Part shown: piece after piece, positions 56,295 through 64,000 of the stretch
How the letters are laid out: each line of letters starts with the position of its first letter
Numbering within the stretch: position 1 is the stretch's first letter
From: Phymatolithon calcareum
Lineage: Eukaryota; Rhodophyta; Florideophyceae; Hapalidiales
Length of the DNA: 64,000 nucleotides
Reading direction: 5' to 3'
NCBI GenBank assembly: GCA_977006965.1
Contig: OZ345371.1
Coordinates: 1,240,001-1,304,000 of the forward strand
The notes under the pieces: model-generated
Databases searched by the model: none
What the model was told of the DNA's origin: nothing
Seen by the model: the letters and a program-made list of their open reading frames with translations, nothing else
Translations under genes and position numbers: made by a program

Positions 56295-56535
56295 CAACAC
56301 AATCTCTAGGTTAGATATAATCTAAACTAGATTTCAATCTACTAGGCTACCCATATTCACGATTCTCTTTGGAGAAACTATGCCATGTTTGCATCTCACT
56401 CATATTTCTTCCTCTTCTTCCGATTCTGTGGCCTTTTCCGACGGCTTGTCACCATCGGAATCATCCGCACTTCTTCGATGTAATCAAATCTGACGCCATC
56501 TCCCAGGCATGCCGCTAAAGCCTGAGGACCAAGCT

Positions 56536-57315
56536 TCAACGCACAGCGCTCCATTCTGTCGAAGATAAGCTCCTGATGGCGTCCACAACTACCATGTGGT
56601 TCTCAAATCCTCTACCGCGCAGAGATGTGAGGAATATGGCGCTTTTTTGCTGTATGAGCCAGTTCGGACTTGGGTCCACAAGTCCGCGCACATGAACCAG
56701 CGAGTACCTTCCCACTGCGTTGGAAAACCACTTGGACAGGTCTGCTAGACCCATCTCCTTAATTCCGTTTAAGACTGCGGCCAACACGCATGTCGTATCA
56801 CCGCCCGTCTGATAACACACAGTGTATCTTTCACGGTAATATGATTTCACAACACCACTTGCACCGCGGCTCCCTGGGCGAACCAGGCGCAAGGCACGAC
56901 CATTGTTAGCTACACACCAACGGTCCAACGCGTCCACACAGAGGTACATGGGGTCAAATCCCAGGGCCATAATGCCATCTTCTGCTACGACTTGTGCTCT
57001 TGCGACTTTTCCTCTGACACCGATTGAAACGCCGGGAACTTTCTTCATATCCATCGTATGCAGCAAGATTGGACTCCACTTCTTGCCTTTTATGATCTGC
57101 GGAAGCATAGTACCGCCCATCTCTTTCTCCTTCTTTCCGACTATCCGAAAGCTTGATCTTGTGGAATTCCCAGCTCGCGCAACTGCTTGAATCGCCCGCT
57201 TCTTCATCAAGGAAGCCCCAGCGCGCAGCATCTTCCAACCTAAGCTTGCGTTTGAGCCTTCTCTTACACCACTTATAAATGCTCGATTCAAATACGCCGA
57301 TGAAATCATTCTCAT
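56536..57315 (-). CDS. Unrecognised protein with papain-like Cys/His/Asp arrangement
   Basis: 259 residues. I know no close family. The C-terminal half has CYQTGGDTTCVLAAVLNGI (Q169, C176, N183) and GRGFENHMVVVDAI (H240, D245). A Gln shortly before a Cys at a helix start, then His at a strand start, is the pattern of papain-fold peptidases such as C39. The basic N-terminal third (LMKKRAIQAV, GKKEKEMGG) might belong to another domain. The frame is open upstream of the ATG and another minus-strand frame (to 57361) is also open there, so the N-terminus is uncertain and a frame break is possible. It lies between copia-3 and spacer DNA, so it could be an element-borne gene. Confidence 0.5.
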   Translation of the reverse strand: MRMISSAYLNRAFISGVREGSNASLGWKMLRAGASLMKKRAIQAVARAGNSTRSSFRIVGKKEKEMGGTMLPQIIKGKKWSPILLHTMDMKKVPGVSIGVRGKVARAQVVAEDGIMALGFDPMYLCVDALDRWCVANNGRALRLVRPGSRGASGVVKSYYRERYTVCYQTGGDTTCVLAAVLNGIKEMGLADLSKWFSNAVGRYSLVHVRGLVDPSPNWLIQQKSAIFLTSLRGRGFENHMVVVDAIRSLSSTEWSAVR

Positions 57316-57599
57316 CGGCCTCTCTTGGACCGAGCTTGGTGTGCTGGAAGCAGTAGCGCAAGCGGCCGTCTTTACTCGGCTCTACCCATCACGCAGACAT
57401 CTCGTTACACTGGCCTCCTAAGGATACTTCACGACAACTGAATGTTTGGCCTTCGTGTCAATTACAATCATATCCGCTGGAGTATTGTTGGATGCGGGTC
57501 TGTTGTTTTTACCTGAATAGAAGCTTCCGGTCTCTCCTTGAAAAGATAGACGACGTATCAGAACATAACGTGGCTGTCTAGATGCGAGACTATTCAATG

Positions 57600-57956
57600 C
57601 TATTCGTTCTTGCTGTAAACGTTCAGCTGCGAGTAGCGCGGAAACGTAGACGGGTATTCTTCTAAGAAATTCACTAGGTCCTCACATTGGTCCGGTTTCG
57701 CCTTTTTTGCAAGCGTGTCTTGAAGCGCTTCCTTGACAATTTCTATCAAATTCTTCAAGCGCTTCTTTTTCGCCCAGCCAAGATAATAGCTGTCCCCATC
57801 GCTCCTCTGTTGACCCGTACCCATGAGTAGGAAATCGCTGAGTGAGTACCCCAGAGCGCGAAGTTTTCGAGGAGACTTTAGCACTGGTCCAAGGCTTTTC
57901 TGAATGGCAGAAGGAACGATCGCTCTAATGACGACGCAGTCAAATCTTACTGGCAC
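57600..57956 (-). CDS. Hypothetical protein, 118 residues
   Basis: Not recognised. It is lysine-rich (KKKRLKNLIEIVKEALQDTLAKKAKPDQCEDLVNFLEEYP), probably helical, with no signal or membrane segment. It lies 285 bases upstream of and on the same strand as the papain-like frame, and may be an earlier part of the same gene or element. Confidence 0.4.
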   Translation of the reverse strand: MPVRFDCVVIRAIVPSAIQKSLGPVLKSPRKLRALGYSLSDFLLMGTGQQRSDGDSYYLGWAKKKRLKNLIEIVKEALQDTLAKKAKPDQCEDLVNFLEEYPSTFPRYSQLNVYSKNE

Positions 57957-58273
57957 CTAATCCCCGGTATTTCCGCGGCTATAATCGTTCGACTTGATAT
58001 CTATACTCGCACTGAGTAGAGACGTTTTTACGGAGCCTGTTGGGGGCTCGGTTATAGCCCGAGACTTTGTAAATTGCGCTCTCGGCATCTTTCTTGTTCG
58101 TAACATCATTGACAAAAGTTAAAGAGCTTGATGAAGGCATTTCAGTATTGAGAGACTACAACAAACTAGTTGATGTTCTCTGAATGGTGATAAATTTGAG
58201 GTATAGTAAGCCCATTTTACAATCTTAGATGTTGCAAAGTCGATACGTGTGATTAAATTCAATTTATTAGAAG
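57957..58273. other. AT-rich spacer
   Basis: No feature recognised. Confidence 0.3.
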
Positions 58274-58450
58274 GAACGAAGACGCTTTTTTAAATTCAAG
58301 AATTTGGAGGTCTCGAAGACTTGTTTTTAAATTCAAATGAATGTCAACGGACTTGAAGACCTGTTTACAAATTCAATGGCTCAACGGACTTGAAGACCTG
58401 TCTATAAATTCAATGGTTCACAAGTCTCGACGACATGTTTTTAAATTTAC
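58274..58450. repeat. Imperfect tandem repeat, about five units of 35-45 bp
   Basis: Each unit has C.TGAAGAC.TGTTT..AAATTCAA (for example near 58312, 58352, 58388), spaced unevenly, with substitutions and small indels. Non-coding. Confidence 0.6.
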
Positions 58451-59520
58451 TGACTCAGTAGAGTAGAATACGAGCTATGAAACTCAGTTTTCGACGTTGA
58501 CGTAATTTGAATTTGCCGTCAGTATTTGGACAATATTAACTATATTTCTCGATAGTTCTTGTGAGCAAAAGGGAAACTAAAATTTTTAGTGACGAGCCGA
58601 GTTGGGTTTTCGACGGGTATCCGACCGCTACTGCGGGCAAACATGTTATCAGTACGATTTCGAGTTGAAATTTAAGCGTGAGTCCCAGTCTTGCCTTAAA
58701 GACAACCCTGTTCAGCGATCAGCTCACCAGGTGCGATCCTGGGGATTGGGTACCCCACGTAGGGTGCCTCGCACAGTTCGCTCACCGCACGCAGGGTGCC
58801 AAATGGTAGACAGGATGATGGCGATGGTCGCCTGGCTGCTCCGTGGGTGCGCGGTTCACTTGAGTGAAGAGAAAAACTTCCCGCTGCCTAGTGCTTTGAG
58901 TTGCAACCCCGTCCACTTCCTCGGCGAGATTCTTGAATTTCGATACAAATGTTCTAGTGCCGGAGAGAAATTCATTTGCGTCCGGCATGACCCGACTATT
59001 GACGAGCGACTGCGGAATCAGGACGGTCGTGGTGCTGTATGTCAGCAATAGGGTTAGAATGGTCGGTTGACGATCTTTGGGGACGGTGCTTGGTGGAGTA
59101 AAAAATCGCACACCTTGATGATATTGGATTCCGCAGGTTTGCTTGGTCTGTGTCTGAAAAAAATAAGGGGGGCCTCATACTCGCAATATACTCTCTCGGA
59201 TGTCGTAAAAAATGTTATCATGCTTGAATTTGCAAGCGGAACAAATAGAGAACTGTGAAAAAACAAAATAAATGTAAGCCAAAAGTAATTTACCAAACAG
59301 TATGTCACTAATAACACAGATAACAAGAGTATAAATTTACGATACTGAAAAAACCATTTGCTCGCATGAGGTAAAGAATTCAGAAGTGGATTCCACTATA
59401 CAGTAAGATAAATGAACCTTAGAAAAATGAAAGACACCGACTACTTACATAGTTATAGAAAAATAATGCAATCCAATGCCACAGAGTAATAAAAAAAGCA
59501 TTAAAACAATAAAACAAAAT
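58451..59520. other. Spacer with unrecognised open frames
   Basis: The plus frame 58602-59051 and minus frame 58782-59111 overlap each other. Neither resembles a known family. A-rich sequence leads into the minisatellite. Confidence 0.3.
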
Positions 59521-60630
59521 GAATGAAAATGAATGAAAATGAATGAAAATGAATGAAAATGAATGAAAATGAATGAAAATGAATGAAAATGAATGAAAAT
59601 GAATGAAAATGAATGAAAATGAATGAAAATGAATGAAAATGAATGAAAATGAATGAAAATGAATGAAAATGAATGAAAATGAATGAAAATGAATGAAAAT
59701 GAATGAAAATGAATGAAAATGAATGAAAATGAATGAAAATGAATGAAAATGAATGAAAATGAATGAAAATGAATGAAAATGAATGAAAATGAATGAAAAT
59801 GAATGAAAATGAATGAAAATGAATGAAAATGAATGAAAATGAATGAAAATGAATGAAAATGAATGAAAATGAATGAAAATGAATGAAAATGAATGAAAAT
59901 GAATGAAAATGAATGAAAATGAATGAAAATGAATGAAAATGAATGAAAATGAATGAAAATGAATGAAAATGAATGAAAATGAATGAAAATGAATGAAAAT
60001 GAATGAAAATGAATGAAAATGAATGAAAATGAATGAAAATGAATGAAAATGAATGAAAATGAATGAAAATGAATGAAAATGAATGAAAATGAATGAAAAT
60101 GAATGAAAATGAATGAAAATGAATGAAAATGAATGAAAATGAATGAAAATGAATGAAAATGAATGAAAATGAATGAAAATGAATGAAAATGAATGAAAAT
60201 GAATGAAAATGAATGAAAATGAATGAAAATGAATGAAAATGAATGAAAATGAATGAAAATGAATGAAAATGAATGAAAATGAATGAAAATGAATGAAAAT
60301 GAATGAAAATGAATGAAAATGAATGAAAATGAATGAAAATGAATGAAAATGAATGAAAATGAATGAAAATGAATGAAAATGAATGAAAATGAATGAAAAT
60401 GAATGAAAATGAATGAAAATGAATGAAAATGAATGAAAATGAATGAAAATGAATGAAAATGAATGAAAATGAATGAAAATGAATGAAAATGAATGAAAAT
60501 GAATGAAAATGAATGAAAATGAATGAAAATGAATGAAAATGAATGAAAATGAATGAAAATGAATGAAAATGAATGAAAATGAATGAAAATAAATGAAAAT
60601 GAATGAAAATGAATGAAAATGAATGAAAAA
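59521..60630. repeat. Decanucleotide minisatellite, 111 units
   Basis: The 10-bp unit GAATGAAAAT is repeated 111 times in register; I see a single variant unit (AAATGAAAAT at 60591-60600) and a final base change. Because 10 is not a multiple of 3, the minus strand is open in all three frames and would encode the same HSFSFIFIHF decapeptide, producing spurious 435-residue frames. It ends about 100 bases before a LINE fragment. Confidence 0.98.
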
Positions 60631-60735
60631 TAGCAGCGAGGGATAGCAGATTATTTCGAAAACATTCTGCGTGAGGCTGGGCATTTTCCGTGTAATATTT
60701 TCTGGGCGCATAGTTGCGCGTCTCGCCATTTTTCC

Positions 60736-60905
60736 AATACAGCACTGCCGACGAGCTACCGCCCAATCTCCCTCCTAAGCCACATGAGGAAGATAATCGA
60801 AATGGCATTAGACAAGTTGATCAGAAGGAAATACAAGTTCCATATATCGCAGCTGGGGTTCTAGAAACGAAAGGGCACTGAGCTGGCGCTTCTCCATGCT
60901 GAAGC
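60736..60905 (+). pseudogene. LINE reverse-transcriptase N-terminal fragment
   Basis: It encodes TSYRPISLLSHMRKIIEMALDK, the RT block YRPISLL, then HISQLGF, a stop, and KRKGTELALLHAEALRQSG. The last part matches the fragment at 48472-48840. It is cut off after about 60930. Confidence 0.75.
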
Positions 60906-62390
60906 CCTTCGACAATCAGGCCTCCAGCCTCACCCAGAATATTTTCGAAATATGCTGCTATCTCTCGCTGCCATTCCCGAAACGAAAGTCGAGTATGTCC
61001 TCATTCAAAGGCAAAATTTCCTCAAGGTTTGGAGCTTCTTGAGAGCCACTGCAGACATTGTTCTGTCTTCCATAAACCGTTTGAACAGCAAGCGACGTTA
61101 GAACGTTCGACAGTACACTTAGATCTGCCTGCCTCAAACTCGCCACCGCCTTCCTATCACACACCGCGCGCATACCGCCAATAATGCACACGGCCCCGCA
61201 AGACAATCACCGCTGATTATGCGCGCATCCGAATTCGCCCTGTTTGCTGATGATCAACTAAACTAAGAAGTAGCAAGTAGTGAAGTACTGTAGCTGGCAC
61301 GTTTTTGCAGTAATATCGCCAGTGGATTATAAAAACTGTAATGTTCAGTAGTGGAATATCAAATGACTAGTATATCTCAACTAGTCGAGAGGATCCATCG
61401 TCTGGAACTTTGACTGTTTACAATTGGACGAGTTTCGCGTCGCAATGGGTAAAAATGGTTTGAGTTGTGCTAACTGTGGAGCGACTTCACTTATCAATTT
61501 TGTTGTTCAACAGTGTCGACTAAAAACCGCCACGTCTACCGTGGCCGCAAGCTTGTCGTCGAATCGTCATCCTCCGAGTCGTCCGATGACAGATAGAAGC
61601 GTATTTTTTATAACAAAGAATAACGAACTGAGCAAGAACAGAACTTGTACTTCCTATTTAAGTGTTTATTCAGGTGAAGAATTGCATTGAATGGAAAATC
61701 GAGTTCACTTGACACATTCAGGACATAATCCCGGAAGTCACATGCTTTGAAGACGAAGGCCACAAAAATAGAGAGGACAAGAGGTATTTTTCACAAGAAA
61801 CAAAAGATCCTTCATCACTACTCAGCACGATAAAGTCAGAGTCCAGGTCTTCCACATTATACCTCCAACCTTCTCTCTATTCCTCATCACTTCGACGTCT
61901 GCTCCTCTACGTCGCAATGCAGCGGGATCACTGAATTTTCCTTCGTTAGCTTTAACCTTGTAAAGGATACAAACGAATCTGTGGGAACAAAAAAACGAAA
62001 TTAGCAATGTTGTTAGAGAGGAAAGAGATTTGGGTACTGCAAACTCTGTTTCTTACTCTTAAGGCATAGCTTCACGACTCTCAGGATTCATCAGACGTTT
62101 CTGACACCGACTCTGATATCACAATTCTCAACTTTTCCGCCTTTCGTCTCCACTCCGGTCCTGACTCTGCGGCACAGCACGCGTGTGACGTGTCCATAAC
62201 CATGCATCTTTTTAGCAACGCGTTGTGTAACATGCAGAAGTTCCGCCTGGCTCTTTGAGAGTGGTCAGTACTTGGTAATAGTTAATTCCGATGGTATACT
62301 ACAGAACGATCGAAAGAGGGAAAGTTCGTCTTTGGGCTGTTTGAGGGTGTTGAGTAGTTGGTAATGGTTAACTCTGATTGTCTACGCCGA
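60906..62390. other. Gene-poor spacer
   Basis: Open frames at 60958-61206 (-) and 61424-61690 (+) have no recognised family. A weak tandem duplication of about 50 bp (units near 62249-62299 and 62334-62385, sharing TTGGTAAT.GTTAA) stands just before the next repeat. Confidence 0.3.
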
Positions 62391-62620
62391 TTGCAATTTT
62401 ATTTATACTATTTCTGAGTCGCCGATGCTCTGGGAGATGTATTCAAAGATCTTACATGTTGGTTGCCGGTCATTGCGAATTACCCGTTTGCCACTGCGCG
62501 TTTCTCTGCCGGTGAGAATCGACTACAACAAGCCACGATAATAACGATGAACTTTGCCCAAGATAATGCCATGTAAATCAGAGATACCGCTCCAACTTCC
62601 CGATTACCTTCTCATCTATT
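62391..62620. repeat. Dispersed inverted repeat partner of 48835-49070
   Basis: It is the reverse complement of the earlier copy at about 90 percent identity by eye. Here it is not followed by recognisable LINE coding sequence. Confidence 0.7.
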
Positions 62621-63882
62621 CTCGACAATACATGCTCCTCGATTACGTGTTTGCGACATTCGCCACTGCTTACGACAATTTAGGCCAGGAGAGGGAGAGA
62701 GACCAAACCTGAATCTTTCATTTTCTATGATATGTGGATTGCGCAGAGGCCCAAAGCGCCCGCATGCGAGCATCAGACCCATTGTTCTTAGAATAGTGAG
62801 CATATTTGATGAGCTAACACTTATAACTCAGTGCAGTGGTGCCCTTCGGCATGTACTGCCATGTCACCCCATCTACGGTGCGCTATATGTTTGCGTAGCA
62901 TTAGCGCACAATCTCATTATTCGCCCGGGTGCCAAAACGCCTACATATACAGTAGTAGAGACATACTCCTCTCTCCTTGGCGATATTCCAAACCAAGATA
63001 TCGAATCGGATATGACAAACGCGTCCGACCTCAGAAAGTGGAATCAAATGAAGCCTTCTAGACGTGCTAGCCTCTTAGGGGAATAAAGCAAACGTCATCA
63101 TCACAATAGCTGAGGGGCTCGTCCGCACCGCCGTACAACGTCATTGCTGCTCTTGCAGATTCCCGAGAGATTTCAGCCTTTCATTGCACCCAATTTGATT
63201 CTGATTCGCCTATGGTACCAGCAGTCCTCGGTCCTCACGACAGATTTCAAAAAAGGCTTGCAAGCCTCTTACAATTGCTTCTCCCTAAGCATGCGGAGCT
63301 ACCTAACCTGAGGTTTACCATAGTGGTATCTTTTCTGTAACTCAACTTATTCTTGGTCTTTCAGGTTATTCTGAATTACTTAGGATGATGCTCTGAATCC
63401 TGCCTACTTTCTGTCTCCTCTGCGAGTAGCACATGTTTCGCTGAAGTACTTCTTACCTATGTGCAAGTGTTTTTGTTGAGCTGCTATGCTGGGTCACCCG
63501 CCTGCCATTCCCACTACAATACTGTCTCGAATCCTAACCGTGAAATCTATCTTCTTGTTGAATCTTGACATATACTTCGAGTGTACAGGAGGCATTTGTC
63601 GGGCGTTTTCAGCTTTGAAGATGACATCGGCGGCTGGTGATAGGCCATCATTTTTGTTTTTCATTTGCAGAGGAAAAATTAAAAATATCTAGGATTGAAG
63701 AGGCCCCATGAAAAGAGCTATTATATTTGTATCCGATAATCTTGAACCACTATGGCTCCAGCTGGCGCAACGTTTTCCGAAATTTAAGCTTCGTCAGGAT
63801 ATGGGCTTAGACACAGAATCTTGAGTTTCACTGGTCAAAACTGAACATCTGGGCAGTCGTTTCGCTATCACGAGTACAACCA
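62621..63882. other. Spacer with unrecognised open frames
   Basis: The plus frame 62727-63086 (119 residues) is open but not recognised. Nothing else can be supported. Confidence 0.3.
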
Positions 63883-63987
63883 ATTCCAAGTTCCCTCATA
63901 TCGCTCCAGAAGGTTATAAACGTCGAAATCAAAAACCGGCTAAGCCTTCTTCTTTCCCCACTGGCTGTGGTCGGGTTGTTCCCTAGC
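63883..63987 (+). pseudogene. copia-2-family gag scrap
   Basis: It encodes KFPHIAPEGYKRRNQKPAKP, which matches KFPHLAPEGYKRRNGKPAKP directly after the copia-2 zinc knuckle (about 41730-41790). The upstream knuckle is absent, so this is either a fragment or the start of homology continuing past the window. Confidence 0.65.
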
Positions 63988-64000
63988 AAAAGGCGCGAGG

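Larger units (their letters stand above)
51030..56295 (+). mobile_element. Decayed copia-like element, copia-3
   Basis: The presumed left LTR ends at 51029 (...GCTACTACA), followed by GTTCTGGGCCCAG, a one-mismatch version of the copia-1/2 primer site. Gag, protease, integrase, reverse transcriptase and RNase H pieces follow in copia order to about 56294, all broken. No matching right LTR was found, so the 3' end is probably lost. A solo LTR of the copia-1 family is inserted in its gag. Confidence 0.7.

Noticed and set aside
59521-60630. Possible CRISPR-like array
   Set aside because: Uninterrupted 10-bp units without spacers; a minisatellite in a eukaryotic genome.
59419-60808. Two overlapping minus-strand frames of about 435 residues made of HSFSFIFIHF repeats
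   Set aside because: They are produced by the 10-bp minisatellite, which has no stops in any minus frame; not genes.

Overview
The window looks like nuclear DNA of a eukaryotic alga, most likely a florideophyte red alga of the Chondrus type. The evidence is a nucleus-encoded fructose-1,6-bisphosphatase with a plastid-type N-terminus (a Phe-containing start as in red-algal transit peptides), a secreted protein ending in a hedgehog-type Hint domain, a Golgi SYS1 gene with one short GT-AG intron, otherwise intronless genes, long gene-poor spacers, and a heavy load of Ty1/copia, LINE, hAT-like and MITE elements. I see no operons, rRNA, tRNA or CRISPR. The species assignment is inference.

Host genes are few and far apart: a 1335-residue NLR/STAND-type receptor (N-terminal helical domain, NB-ARC, WD40; 339-4346 +), a small membrane J-domain protein (11302-11745 -), a secreted Hint protein (14345-15634 -), plastid FBPase (28219-29418 -), SYS1 (30846-31501 -, two exons), and several unrecognised proteins (32536-33168 +, 36079-36312 -, 49509-49829 +, 56536-57315 - with a possible papain-like Cys/His/Asp arrangement, 57600-57956 -).

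Mobile DNA dominates. A complete hAT element (4930-7341) has imperfect TIRs and an 8-bp target duplication, but its transposase is split by two frame breaks. Copia-1 (21521-26597) has two 387-bp LTRs that look identical, a 5-bp TSD and a near-intact gag-pol with one frame break. A solo LTR of the same family (51896-52282) sits in the gag region of a decayed third copia element (about 51030-56295). The most elaborate region is 38666-45585: a non-autonomous hAT-like element (8-bp TSD) containing a pogo-like MITE (TA TSD) and copia-2 (5-bp TSD), whose left LTR contains another MITE (7-bp TSD). The empty site for that last insertion is preserved in the right LTR. A second copy of the same MITE lies at 13347-13717. 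LINE reverse-transcriptase fragments lie at 45986-47885, 48472-48840 and 60736-60905. A 1.1-kb array of 111 decamers fills 59521-60630.

The spacers hold several perfect inverted repeats (32-bp arms at 19528-19602, 28-bp arms at 33978-34035) and many TACTGTA/TACAGTA words, but no recognisable genes. The host genes appear to be independent transcription units in a transposon-rich background; no shared pathway links them.
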